64,000 nucleotides of DNA, from positions 147,790 to 211,789 of the forward strand of contig NW_001799078.1 in assembly GCF_000165425.1 (NCBI RefSeq). The letters run 5' to 3'. This stretch comes from Paramecium tetraurelia (lineage: Eukaryota; Ciliophora; Oligohymenophorea; Peniculida; Parameciidae). The notes below the pieces were generated by a model. The model saw only the letters and a list, made by a program, of their open reading frames with translations, ran no database searches and was not told the DNA's origin. Below, in pieces: positions 50,518 to 62,313 of the stretch. A program made the translations under genes and the position numbers. Numbering within the stretch: position 1 is the first letter of the stretch; each line of letters starts with the position of its first letter.

Positions 50518-51152
50518 GTTTTTTTAGTGGGCTAAGGACTGGATTCCTCATCATCGTCATCTAAGTCACCATCGTCCTCATCTAAATCATCATCTGATTC
50601 TTCAGAATCTCTTTCTATACCTTCTTCATCGTCACTATATTCAATATCATTTCCATTTTTATCCTTGTTATCTAAAACCGACAATCCAGGAACTAAATCA
50701 AAGACCTTTTAGAAGTATCCTGGTAATTGAGCAATAGGATTATCAGATAAATCTAATTGTTGTAATTTTTTCAATTGCTTGATGGACTCCAATTCCTAAT
50801 GATATAACTAATAAGATACAGCAAATGTTTTAATTGAATTTTCTGCTAAGCTTAAACACATCAATTTTGGATATGTGGTGGCAATAAATTTAATTGCCTC
50901 TCCATCCAATTAATTGGTTTCCAACACCAAATTCTGCAAATTTGGTAATTTAGGAAATCCCTCAAGTGTCTTTAAGGAGCACTCAACTAGACTTAAAGAC
51001 TCTAGTTGACTTTGAGATTCAAGAAGTTCAGCGACCTATTTCTCTAATTTCACAATCTTAACATTGTCAAGATCAAACTCCATTAATTTACCTTCTTGTT
51101 CTTCTGTTTTTTATTCGATTGCTTTTTTAAATATTTCTAATATGTGAGCCAT
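50518..51152 (-). CDS. ANP32-like acidic leucine-rich nuclear phosphoprotein
   Basis: About 200 residues. N-terminal leucine-rich repeats (LESLSLVECSLKTLEGFPKL; NLQNLVLETNQLDGEAIKFI; LMCLSLAENSIKTFA; LKKLQQLDLSDNPIAQLPGY) with an LRR-cap ending VFDLVPGLSVLDNKD, as in ANP32. The C-terminus is an acidic tail of Asp/Glu runs. A 24-base GT...AG intron sits in the fourth repeat (near 50,815). Its length is a multiple of three and it has no TGA, so retention would add 8 residues without a stop. The family has roles as histone chaperone and phosphatase inhibitor. Start 51152; the IFT27 stop is 18 bases upstream. Confidence 0.88.
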
Positions 51153-51170
51153 TTATTAAAATAATTAATA

Positions 51171-51773
51171 TCATTTAATTAACTATTACGCTATATGCTA
51201 AAAAGGGTGATCAATGTCCTGATTACGTGCCTATTTTAATTAAGCGAATCAAGTACTGTTGACACTGAGAAGAATGACAATCCTAATTAACTTGCTAATT
51301 GCATCCCTTATTTATTTTCTATCTTTCTGATTGCTTGTAAGTCTGATTTCATGGCAACTAAAACACCTGGCAATTTCTTTCCATTAGCCTTCGTTACTCT
51401 CTCAAACCATTCTTTGGCTGCCTCATAGGTTGTCTCTTTGGTCATATCGTAACATAAAAATACAAAGTTGGCATCTTTCAACTTGAATAATATTATTTAA
51501 ATTTAACTATGTTAGATTTTAAAATCGCTTATTCATATATTTCGGATCCTGCAATATCAAATAAGTATAATTCGACATCTTTTTCCTCCTATTCAAAGGG
51601 AATCAACTTTGTTGATATTTCAGCTATTTGAGTCTATGATAATTGAATTAAGGTAATACTAGTTGATAATCCTTGAGAAAATTGACTTCTCCTGTAGTAT
51701 ACAATTAGATCAGGGCAGATTTTCCGACTGCAGAGCTACCGACCACCAATACCTTAGCTGTTACTTTTCTCAT
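51171..51773 (-). CDS. IFT27: IFT27 (RabL4-like small GTPase of the IFT-B complex)
   Basis: Intraflagellar transport small GTPase that pairs with IFT25. About 178 residues with 26-base introns at three places. P-loop GSSAVGKSAL, switch-region DYQLTQIAEISTKLIPF, DIAGSEIYEQAIL (DxxG kept), VFLCYDMTKETTYEAAKEWF, then VLVAMKSDL, where the usual NKxD reads MKSD, weakening guanine contact. C-terminus FFSVSTARNQDIDHPFQHIA matches the IFT27 ending. The overall match, including the KVTAKVLVVG start, favours IFT27 over other Rabs. Tandem with ANP32 (18-base gap) and MOK (57-base gap) on the same strand. Confidence 0.9.
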
Positions 51774-51830
51774 TGAATATTAAATAATTTAAAAATAATA
51801 TAATATTAATAATATATTATTCATTTTTGT

Positions 51831-53218
51831 CTGATAGTATTTAAAAAATTACCTAAATTGGCTTTTTTACCATATAAAACATATTCATATTACACAGACT
51901 TCTTTTTTGTTTCTTTATCTAATTAATAGAATTAGTAATACTCTAAAAATGGACAGGTCCATAAGCTTTTTTCAAGTCAGCTTATTTTTTTGTAAGTGTA
52001 GGCAATTTGACAGAGTCTAAGAATTATTAGTTTCTAGTTTTGAAGGAGTTCTGTAATATTTTATTGGTTTGATTGAGTAGAGTCTTTTTCTGCATAACGT
52101 GAGATGTGTTTTGGTCTTCTTCAATAAGGGAATCATCTCTTTTGAATTTAATTTAATATATACGCTTTCTTCAATAATTTAATTGATTATAGACTGGTTT
52201 CTAACAGTTTTTGTTATTCTAAATCTCTTAATTCCTTAAAATACGGATGTCTTAGAGCCTATTTAGCATTGATTCTCTCATCAGGATCATAGATAAGCAT
52301 TTGTTTAATTAAATCAACTACATCTTTGGGAGCATGGGGAATGAGATTTTCTAAGCCAGTTCCTACTTTGGAAGGGAAATTAATTTCCATATGCGATGCA
52401 TGTTTCCTGAATCGATCGAGCACCTTAGGATTGGGAGTGCCTAAAATGTTATGAATCCGATGAACTTAGTCTAATTCATTGCTTCCAGGAAACAAAGGGA
52501 ATAATGCAGTAATTTCAAATAGCACACATCCAGCACCCCAAATGTCCATCTTACAATCATAATACCCATCTGTCATTAAACATTCAGGGGATCTGTACCA
52601 TCTTGTGGAAATATATTCTGTGTATGGGTGTTTAGAATAAATGCCTTTGCATGATCCCAAGTCGGCTAATTTTAGATGATCTCCTAAAAGTAAAATATTT
52701 TCACTAGATATTTGAGAATAGTCTTACGGCTTAATATCCCTATGAAAAATGTTATTTGTGTGCATGAAATCTATTGCTTTGAGCAATTAATACATATAAC
52801 TTCTAATTTTGTCTTATTTTAATGGTACTTTTCGACCTATTTAATAAGACAAGATTGATACCCTTTATATGTTCGTAAAGGTTTTGCTCCATTAATTCGA
52901 ATACTAGAGCCAATCTCCCAGTAGGTTCATCACTAAATGTATTATTAATGAATAATACTAGAGCACTTCTATTAATTTAATTATATGATCATGATTTTGC
53001 AACTTTTTCAGTGCTTGAATTTCTTTCAATTTGTTAACCAAAATTAGTAATAATTCAATACTTGGTCAATTGTTTAAAAAACTTGTTTCATGCATTTAAT
53101 AGCAACTAATTGGCTTGTTTTTATAGACTAAGCCTTTATAACTTCTGAAAAGGTGCCTTCTCCCTTCTTAGTTATTAGTTTATAATCTATCCAACTTAAT
53201 AATGTAATTACTTTGCAT
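51831..53218 (-). CDS. MOK: MOK/RCK-type protein kinase
   Basis: CMGC kinase of the RCK (MAK/ICK/MOK) group, linked in other organisms to cilium length. About 400 residues. After an intron three codons from ATG 53218: NYKLITKKGEGTFSEV, VAIKCMKQVFQTIDQ, KLKEIQALKKLQNH, then VFELMEQNLYEHIKG, IFHRDIKPENILLL, LADLGSC (DLG instead of DFG), and the TEY activation loop HPYTEYISTRWYRSPE, characteristic of MOK. C-lobe DIWGAGCVLFEI, LFPGSNELDQVHRIHNILGT. Introns of 25, 26, 25, 24, 25 and 23 bases. The intron at 53039-53061 ends TTG rather than AG, consistent with one missing A. The tail is basic. Stop 51831-51833. Confidence 0.88.
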
Positions 53219-53368
53219 TCCAAATTTTATTTTATAATATAATAAATTTATAATCATCACAATAAATCCTCTTATTCTCTTTACACTTTGATCTCTAGAG
53301 TAAATTAATGCTTAGGATTTTATCATGTTCTCATTTTCAAATAATAAATAATTTAATTAATTAAATTG

Positions 53369-54253
53369 ATGTACTCATCATTTATTACTAAAAAACCTAT
53401 TGGATATAGTTTGCTAATAACATGCATGATTCTTGATCTATTTATTGCAACATCCTAATATTCCAATTACTGCGAATTTTTCAATAAACCAATATATAAG
53501 GTGTCATCAGATAATGGAATAACAATTTATTAAACTAATTCAGAAGGATGCGTACTAAGTTAAAATTTTGAATTAACTTATATGGGTTTAAGTGTTAGCG
53601 ATCAAAACGCTAAATCAGAGGTTGATAATCGAATCACAATATTAAATTCCATTAACACTGAATTATTCGCTTATTTATCTCTCTTTGTCTTCTACTTTCA
53701 CATTATTACAAGCTTTTTACCCTTGTTTTTAGACTTCATCTTAAGCATTTCAGAATATTGGGCATACAAAACAAGAAACACTCTCATGATATCATTAATC
53801 CGGAATTTAATCGTAATCAATTGGTAATTAATGCAACCCTTACTTCTACTTACAACAGTCGTTAACAGTATTACCTATAAAGAATGCTTTGAAGTGTAAG
53901 ATTTAAGATTCCTGATCCCAATTTACACAACAGAATGGGCGATCCTTTTCATTGTAGTCATCGTTCTGGAAACTTATACGCTTTTTTTCTTTTTAGTTAA
54001 ATGGCGAAATGAATTCCCTTGTTATCTACTAATATTTCAAATGTTCCATTTTGGTATTTTTCACACAGTCATTATTTACAATATGGTTAAGGGATCAAAA
54101 AAGCTGTTGCAAGTTTTATTCACCTATAAATAATGGGTGACAGTTTTTGAAATCCAAAAATTATATCTAGAATTCTATGTAATCTAAGAAAGATTTCGAA
54201 ATCACAGAATATAATAAGCTAAATTTGCTCAATTATATAACTAAAAATTTTGA
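53369..54253 (+). CDS. Multi-pass membrane protein, unknown
   Basis: About 295 residues, single frame from ATG 53369 (MYSSFITKKPIGYSLLITC) to TGA 54251-54253, no intron needed. About five TM helices: IGYSLLITCMILDLFIATS; LFAYLSLFVFYFHIITSFL; NWQLMQPLLLLTTVVNSI; WAILFIVVIVLETYTLFFFL; CYLLIFQMFHFGIFHTVII. A ~50-residue loop with several Cys follows the first helix. The C-terminal 50 residues are charged and helical. No family recognised. Confidence 0.6.
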
Positions 54254-54827
54254 ATCATTATTTAACTATTAAAGTAAGAAAAACTTATAAACTCATTGAT
54301 TATATTTATATTAAACTTAAGAATTATGAATTCATGCTTGCAATTGAATTATCAAAAGTGATATAATTTATATCTTAATAATATTATTACTTTTTGGATA
54401 TATATTCTTGTTATGGGTTTAAGTTTGTGTAAAATCTTCTTCAAGAATTATCTATTTGATTATTAGATAGCTAGTTAATGTGATTATTGATTTTATGTAA
54501 ACTATTGTTGTTCAAATTAATAAACTTTAAATTTGATTCCAAAATTATATTTAATATTCCAATTCTCTTAACCTATAGTTTACTATTTAATTTACTCGTA
54601 CCCAAAAGAAAGTATTTGACTTAAAAAAATTTTATACCTTAAATTTAACCTCAAAAGTAGAGTATTTTCATTTATGAAGTATATGATAATAATAAATGTT
54701 ATATTTCATTACAAAAAATATAAATTTTATTCATTTTTATTTTTTTAACTATTATTTATTTATCTATTGCATTCTTTCAAATAGTGTAAGCCCTGGCTCG
54801 AATTCTTAAATCTCATCCAGCTGCAAA
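54254..54827. other. Convergent intergenic spacer
   Basis: About 570 bases between two stop codons (membrane protein + and CK1 -). A/T-rich with scattered short frames; no gene or repeat recognised. Confidence 0.4.
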
Positions 54828-56048
54828 TCAGTCATCAAAAATAAATCTTCTTAAATTTTTAGATGATGAATCCTTTCGATTTATCTAATAAATATAATAA
54901 AAATAGACTTACTTTTTTTGAATTTGTGATGGTAATTCTTCAATATTAACATCAGCTGTAAATGATTTCCTTCCAACATCTAAAAATTACTATTATTTAT
55001 TAATATTCTTTTCGTTATCTTGAGAATTTCTGATTTCCTCCTTTGTCCAATCAAATTTTGAATCAAAAGGATATCCTAATGTTTGATATAATTTCTAAAA
55101 AGATTTCTATATATATTCGTAATTTGGATCTCCATCAAATGATATATTTTAAATATATTTGAAATAATCTTCGAATGTTTTAGGCAATCCAGAACTATTG
55201 ATATTTTTATTAAAATATACCATAACTCTTCAATAGATGTATTCATCTTCTTCGATCCAATCAACTTTATTTTTTCTTCTGGTGTCTCTGCATGAATGTG
55301 CATCCATGGAAGTGAACCTTTCAAAAAGTAAACGGCCAAATAACCTAAACTCTCTAGATCGCTAGCTCTATTTTAAGATAAGCTCAAATGAGAGCAAATT
55401 GGGCAAAATCTAGGCTTAGCAAAGTTAATCATTTAAGTACCTGGGAGTTCCAATTACATTCTCATTTTTCTGTCTTTCTATATGTTATCCTTAATCTCTA
55501 TATTTTAATGTAAATCCAAAGTCAATAAGATAAATTTCATCTTCTTTTAAACCTGTCATAAAATTCTCTGGTTTTATATCTCTATGTATATAATCATTCA
55601 TGTGTAAATATTATAGTCGTTATATTGCCTAATCTAAAAACATCAGAACTGTTTTTAATGAAAATACTTTTTTTGGAGTCTGCATTAATAACTAGTATAA
55701 ATTTTGTCCTAGTAATGTTTAGACAATGAAACTTTCAGTTCCATTTTAAATAAAATAATATAATCGTGGAAATCCAATATTCCCATTTAATTTATACAGT
55801 ACATCTACTTCATTCTTAACAGATTGAGCAAGATTAGGATTTTTGCCTGTCTATAAGATCTTGACAGCGTAATATTCTTGTTTTATTTGATGAATTGCCA
55901 AATAGATATGACCGAAGGTGCCTATGAAATAAGAAGATTTTTAACCTTAATTTAATGGACTGAGAATTCGATAGTTTTTGCAGACAACTTTATCAATCCA
56001 TTTATTTTAAGTTTGCTTTTAACTTAATTTATCATTTCGTTTTGACAT
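54828..56048 (-). CDS. Casein kinase 1-like protein kinase
   Basis: CK1-family Ser/Thr kinase, about 370 residues. NYRILSPLNQGTFGHIYLA (first Gly of the P-loop missing), YYAVKILQTGK, NYDYI-type HRD loop IHRDIKPENFMTG, LIDFGFTLKYRD, GTPRF and the CK1-specific DLESLGYLAVYFLKGSLPW, followed by EEKIKLIGSKKMNTSIEEL, TFEDYFKYIQNISFDGDPNY and LYQTLGYPFDSKFDWT. Introns of 24, 31, 26 and 28 bases. The 24-base intron lies inside the P-loop, is a multiple of three and has no TGA. The HCSHLS segment, where CK1 has a zinc-like loop in some members, reads CPICSHLSLSQNRAS. Stop TGA 54828-54830. Confidence 0.9.
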
Positions 56049-56429
56049 CGATTTAATGTATTAAAGTGTATTTGTAATAATCTATTTATATTATCATTTA
56101 TTTATCAAATCAGTTAATCCTCCTTTGGGTATAGAATTAAATATACATAATTTAGATATAAATTGTTATCAATTGTATAAATTATCAAGATTAAGAAATC
56201 CCTTATTTTATCTCAAAGTAATCTGAACTGAATTTTACATCAAAAGTGGATTCATTAATTATAATGAATTAGTATTTATATATAAACATACATGTGAGAC
56301 TCTTATTTAAAATATAATGATGATAAATTGCTGAAGACATATTTTTAAAAGTTGTCTTTGCATGTATACATGTATTGATGGGAATAAACCTTTGAAATTA
56401 ATACTATAATTGAATCATTAATAATAATA
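56049..56429. other. Divergent intergenic region, CK1 and DGAT
   Basis: About 380 bases between two starts. A/T-rich; promoters presumed, none recognised. Confidence 0.4.
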
Positions 56430-58177
56430 ATGATAAAAGTCTATAATCCAGAATTACTTATTTCTGATGCATAGGATAAATTAACATAACTAGTTAGGGA
56501 TGATTTTAAGCCATTCATTTTGAGATGTGAATAACACAAACTCTGTGTATTGGAAAATGAGAACTTGATACTATTTTCTGTGCTTTTTGATAAATGTTAG
56601 CCTATCATTGATGAAGCCTTATTGTATACATGATTATAAATAAGAACGATTACGCTTGTGAGTTAAAAGAATGAATCTAAAATAATAGCAATTAAGTTTG
56701 CAGACAAGAAAGGCATGTCTTATTTGCAACATTATGTATATATATTCATGGTATCTAGATTAATTCAAGAAAAACATATACAAAGTATATGGGTCCTTTG
56801 GCATATCAACCAGTGAGAAAAGAAAGGACATCATTATTGAGTACGGAATCCCCAGAATAAAATTTCAGAGGAATATTAAATCTGGCAATTCTGATATTGA
56901 TAGCTAATCATATTAGATTGATATTCGAGAATTTTTAAAAGTATGGTTTGCTTATAACAAATGTCTTCTGGAAGTTTGAGATGGTGTAAATAAATGGTAA
57001 TCCTATCATGTAAGCTTTGTTGGTATTAATTATTAATTTGTTGTCTGGATTTGGAATTCAATATTTATAATTTAAAAGAGATTTTAATCCTAGATTTATT
57101 AGAATATTTAATATAACTAACATTGCATTAACAATAATACTCCCATGTTATTTAATTTAGGGATCGCATCCAGGATTAAATTTGATTCTTCTAGGTGTTC
57201 AATTTATAGTTTTTATGAAGTTGATAAGTTATGCACACTTTTTGAGGAACACTTACTTTTATATTTAAAGAATAAAGTAAGTATAAAATAAGAAGGTATC
57301 CCTTGATAATTTCTTTGCTGAATACGAAGTCAATGGTGAAAACCTTAAGATATTAGAGAAATATGCTCAAAATTAATCAAGGATTTTGGACTTTCAACAC
57401 TACTTATATTTTCTAGCTGCTCCTACATTGTGCTTCCAATTGTCATATCTAAGAACCAATTCTATAAGGAAAGTTTGGTTGATCAAGAGGATAATCGAAT
57501 ATATTTTTGTGATACTCTTTTTATTGATCATTTGGTTCCAATACACAGAACCACTTGTGGAGAATACATACAAAATGCTAACTAAAGCTCCCACTCTTAT
57601 GGTGCTTGCTGATCGATTGTTAAAGTTGGCAATACCTAATACATATATGTGGATAGCCTTATTTTATGGATAATTCTAATGCTTTTTAAATATCACAGCA
57701 GAACTCTTACGATTTGCAGATAGAGAGTTTTACAAAGATTGGTGGAACTGTAAGAATCTCGAAGAATATTGGAGATTATGGAATTTACCTGTCCATCATT
57801 GGTTAGTTAGTATATTATGTAGTTAATATTATAATAGGACACATATATTTTCCATGTCTAAAATCAGGGATGAGCAGAACTACTTCAAATTTGATAGTGT
57901 TTTTAGTATCAGCTTTGGGTCATGAATACATAGTCAGTGCTTCAATTGGAGTGATAGAGGCTTGGGCATTTGTGGGAATGTTTGCATAGGCACCATTTAT
58001 GTTAATGTAGAAGAAATTAGAGAAAGTAATATATGAAAATATCATAAGTTACTTAAATTATAAGACTCCTAATTAGGAAATTTAATGTTTTGGATGACTT
58101 TTTGTTTTATTGGATAACCAATTATGATCTTTGTTTATTACTTTAGATATTTAGAAAAGATTGGCCATCCAATATGA
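56430..58177 (+). CDS. DGAT1/SOAT-type acyltransferase (MBOAT)
   Basis: ER membrane O-acyltransferase, most like diacylglycerol O-acyltransferase 1 (diacylglycerol plus acyl-CoA to triacylglycerol). About 545 residues. Core blocks: NFRGILNLAILILIANHIRL with FENFQKYGLLI, DFQHYLYFLAAPTLCFQLSY, RLLKLAIPNTYMWIALFY, AELLRFADREFYKDWWN, then LEEYWRLWNLPVHHW, the family FYxDWWN and NxPVHxW signatures. After a 32-base intron: SALGHEYIVSASIGV with the catalytic His, WAFVGMFAQAPFM, and after a 23-base intron FIGQPIMIFVYY. Two early introns (21 and 23 bases). The N-terminal ~110 residues are soluble and unlike DGAT1. Stop TGA 58175-58177. Confidence 0.88.
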
Positions 58178-58224
58178 TATTTTAAATATGTTAGAGTATC
58201 AAAAAAAGATATAATAGTTGAATT

Positions 58225-61139
58225 TCAATCATCTTCTTCCACAACAGTAAACATTGATTTGTTAATATTTCCATACTGTAATTTATATTCTTCAGAAGCA
58301 CAAGTATTCGCTAATTGAATTATCATCTTCTCTAATTTTAAATTAAGTGGTTAAACAACTCTTTAATCCCAAGTTAAATCTACTGCATCAATTCCTGGCA
58401 TAGAGGCTTTATCAGCTATTCTTGCTATTGCTTCTAAGCATTCAATTAAAGTCATCTAAAATATCCTATCACTTTCTAATTCATCTACTTAAAGCATTAT
58501 TGATAAATTAAAAGCCTAGCTTAAATTAAAATTTTGCATTATCTGCGTCTCTTTCAACAAATCTTTCATCAGATAGACTGGCTTATGAACATATTTCGTG
58601 TATTTCATCTAAACACATAAACTTCTTCTAACCTAGTTTCACCTTTTTCACACAATATTTATTATAAATGTGATTGAGTAATGGTCTAAAGAATTTCAAG
58701 CAATCGTCAAATTGCTCATTGAAATTTCTTTCATCCCTCCACTTGTATGCATAAAAATGGACATATATGTTTACATTGCTCTAATATCATTTTTGTTGCC
58801 TCTAACATATTATTAGCAACTTTAGTTTCCAAGTACTTATCCTCTGAAACACTTACAAGAAACTCCATAAATTAAAATCTACAAAGAGTTCGTTCTGGAT
58901 TTCTAAAATTTCTTTGTATTCGATTGAGGCTGCACAAGTTGCAATGAATTTCAATTCCAAATCTGATAATTTTAATGTTTTTCCATCTATAAGTTCTGTT
59001 TATTAAGCAAACTCTGTAATAACATTTGAAGATATTGACCACATATCCCCTGTTGGACTGTTAGAACTATATTATTTATAAGTTTCCTTAATTAATTTAT
59101 AATGTGCCCACAAAACAGTCTTAATTTCTAAGAATTCATCAGGATTCTTAACAATTTTAGATATTTTACTACAAGAAAAGTCTTTTTCAAAGCATTTCTT
59201 TAATAAATCCCCTTTCTCAAATTTAAAATCTTTAGCCCAAATAGAAATGGGAAATGTCCATATCTCTTTTGTTTTTTCAATTTTGGAGGTATATAAACTG
59301 GATCTGGTGTTCTAGGTAACACACCAAATAAAGGTTTGAATTCAACTTAATCAAAAGTTTGAAAATGTTTGTCCTTCTTTACCTAATTCACATTATCCAT
59401 CAAAACACTTATATAGTTATAATTGTAATTAATTTTTAATTAGTGTCCATAAGGAACATTAGGTTAATCATTAGCAATCACTTATGTATCATTCATAGTG
59501 TAAATATATTAGGTAGTATTTGTAGGGATCATTAAAGTTAACGTTATTTGATCATAAATCTTAGGAATATACACTTATTTATAGGCCTCGAAATCCAAAT
59601 GAATAAATAAAGGATCTGCTTCACCTTCTCCTGAAGCATCAGGTGTCCAAGTAAACTTCTACACTTACAAACCTTCACATATCCAACACACATTTTCCTA
59701 TCTGATTGTTGTAGTCTACTATAATCCTTTGATTCTAGGTGTTTCTCCTAAGACTCGCTATAATTCGTTCTTCTATCTCTATAAGAATCCTCTTGCATCA
59801 ACAACTCCCTAATTATTCACAAAATGAAATCCATATATTGTTCTGTTTTAATGCATTTGCTATTAATTTTACAATCACTTAAATTAAATTGATTGGATGA
59901 TAAATCAAAATGCAACACAGTCTTATTAGTAAGCAAAAAATCGTATATCTTCTATATACGTTACACATCTTTCTCTCTTAGATTCCAAAGCTATTCCAAC
60001 CAGCATCAAATACCAATAAAGTCTTATTCTCTATTAAGCCTTCAAATATCTTCTACCCTCCCCACCCTTTTATTTAATTCCAATGAATATATAATTACTC
60101 CATATTATCTAATTGAATAATGCTTTCCTTAATAATCTCTGCAATATCATTAGTCAAATAATTTTTGCTACCATTTAGTGATTTCAACTTATTATTGCTA
60201 TTCAATAATGCCTTCAAAATACGAGTTACATTTCTGTCTCCTAATTTATTATCCTCTAAATTTAATACTTCTAATCTATATGTAATTCTATTTTATTACT
60301 TATTTTCCCTTGATTATATTTGCTACCAAATTGAATCTGTTCCTATTTTTCCAATGTTATTTTATTAAAGATCGAGAACCTTGGCCACCTTTCCAATTTA
60401 ATTCAATAGTTTAGTTGCTCCTGAACTTTGAATTCTATTATTTGCCATATAAAAATCTTTGATATTTGGATTGACTTTCAAACCCTCACTTAACATTGAT
60501 GCATATCTATCTCCATATTTCTAATGACTAATCTAAAGAGATTATTCACTGCCTTTAGTTTTGACAACTCCTATCTAACAAGGTAATACATCAATTTATT
60601 CTGCCTAACTAAGCTTTGCAGTTTACACACTATCTATTTATCCATCTAAAACTTACCTGAAATGTTGAAGAACTCATTTTATTAACGAACCTTATTCACT
60701 TTTTTGTAATGTTGATAATATAATTAGACTAAGGTCCAACTAAAGGTTTGTTTAATAAATCTTCTTTCACTATTGTTGGTGACAATTACAAATTCTTTCT
60801 TATTTCGTTTTCTAGTTCTTCCTCAAGAGGATCTGGCTTCTTTTTTGGTTTGAGAACATTATCGACCCTAAAAAATTTCTTTTTGTTATCTGAATTATAG
60901 GGTACCATAGCAGCAATTTTAGCAAGAACTATAATTCTAAAATTTAAGTTTACACTATGGATTTATTTGACTTTCGTGTGGCATCGAATAGGATGCATTT
61001 CTAGAAAGATGAGTACTACTTGGATTCATCACAGTTGAAGCTTCTTAAAATTATACACTGGTTCTTCTTCTATCTAATTATCTAATTGATTTTAATATTT
61101 ATTTGCTTTTTCTGAATCAAAATGGCTATCCTCGATCAT
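58225..61139 (-). pseudogene. Decayed LRR plus EF-hand-like protein gene
   Basis: A ~900-residue protein can be followed across many frames. N-terminal basic region (MVPYNSDNKKKFFRVDNVL), then ribonuclease-inhibitor-type leucine-rich repeats (GLKVNPNIKDFYMANNRIQ; RLEVLNLEDNKLGDRNVTRI; NKTLLVFDAGWNSFG; VLHFDLSSNQFNLSD), then the domain found in ciliate and flagellate LRR proteins (SIWAKDFKFEKGDLLKKCF; NPERTLCRFQFMEFLVSVS; LQVDELESDRIFQMTLIECL). Single-base shifts needed near 59,970, 59,870, 59,840, 59,275, 58,910, 58,775 and 58,510 cannot be replaced by introns I can find. Product role unknown. Intact parts remain highly protein-like, so decay is recent or partly sequence error. Confidence 0.7.
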
Positions 61140-61283
61140 TTATAATTTGATTTATAATATTGAGATAAAATATACTAATAAAATTTTGATATATTAAAAT
61201 GTATTCATTTTGCTTTTGTAAAGATCTCTAGAATTTATAATATAAAATTATTTGTCTTATGATTAATAATAAATTAAATAAAA

Positions 61284-61732
61284 ATGTCAAAAATTTCTGA
61301 AATTAATATTATTGACGGTAAAAGAAAGAGAGTAATGTCAACTGACGGTGTTTTAGCTTGTGTTACAACCAATCTATTAAAAACTACTAATTAAAAATAA
61401 GGTATTAAATAGAAGAAACCTTTGAAGTAAAAAAAGAAAATAGTGATTTAATAAGAATCAGATAGCTCAGCTGTTTAAGTAGTTGAGAAATCTTAAAAGG
61501 AAACAGAAGAGAAAGTGAGAATAACAAAAAGTGCTCTTACAGAATTGATCAGTTAGCATTTTCTAATCATTGATGATGAAGAATAGAAGCAATAATAGGT
61601 ATTAAAAATCCTCCAAATTTTTAGCCAAAAAAACATGTCAAGCATTAATTAAGAGATTCAAATAGTGAAAGTTCAAGTTCAGATAAATCATCATCAGAAA
61701 ACATTCCAAAAAGATATAAACATAAGGCATGA
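61284..61732 (+). CDS. Lys/Ser-rich small protein, probably nuclear
   Basis: About 140 residues with one 26-base intron (near 61,600) that restores the frame. Starts MSKISEINIIDGKRKRVMST; a short ordered stretch (DGVLACVTTNLLKTTN), then Lys-rich and acidic patches (KQKKPLKQKKKIV; TEEKVRITKSALTELISQHF) and a Ser tract with basic end (IPKRYKHKA). Composition suggests a nuclear or nucleolar protein, but there is no recognised domain. Stop TGA 61730-61732. Confidence 0.5.
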
Positions 61733-62055
61733 AAAATACAAATCATTTATTCTATTAAATAATTAATTACAAAATTGATGTAAATCTAATTATTAAATAT
61801 TTTTTCCCTTTCCTGATTATATTCTATCTACCAATCACAAGATTTATATATAATTGATTAAATTAAATCACCATTTTTTAATTCATTTCAAAATTTTTAT
61901 ATTAAATAAAACTCAGGTTATTCTCTTACTAAATAATTTTATAATACTATATCGAATGACTAATTAAGACGCAAAAATAATAAGGGAGATGAAGTTCAGT
62001 GGCTTTATGAAATTCTAATTAATAAGTAATGAAATTTAATAAGAATCATTGAGAA
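61733..62055. other. A+T-rich spacer with short open frame
   Basis: About 320 bases. An ATG at 61956 opens a 55-codon frame (MTNQDAKIIREMKFSGFMKF) that could be the 5' exon of the next gene, but no GT...AG intron joins them cleanly. Confidence 0.3.
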
Positions 62056-62313
62056 ATGAGAATTAACACTTAAATGTTTATGAACATCTTATTATCAACC
62101 GACATAAATAATATGTATCTTGATAATTCTTGTATTAGTATACATCATTCTAGATAAATCAAATAATAGTATTATATTGTAAAAACACTTGAAAGGACAG
62201 ATGCTATTAAAATTCTAACATTTAACGTTAACCAAATCGCTGATGATTCTCCTCCTTAGAATAGTAATGTAATCTCAATTATCTTAGAGGAAATCGTTGA
62301 TAAATTAAATTGA
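62056..62313 (+). CDS. Small protein, unknown
   Basis: About 85 residues in one frame to TGA 62311-62313. The C-terminal part is protein-like (YYIVKTLERTDAIKILTFNV; SNVISIILEEIVDKLN). Start uncertain: ATG 62056, an inner ATG, or a spliced exon from 61956. No family recognised. Confidence 0.3.

Noticed and set aside
56700-57310. Extra introns in DGAT1 at GTGTAAATAAATGG and GTAAGTATAAAATAAG
   Set aside because: Reading TAA as Gln keeps the frame through both, and removing them would break it or is unnecessary.
57400-57594. Minus-strand ORF
   Set aside because: Antisense to the DGAT1 core.
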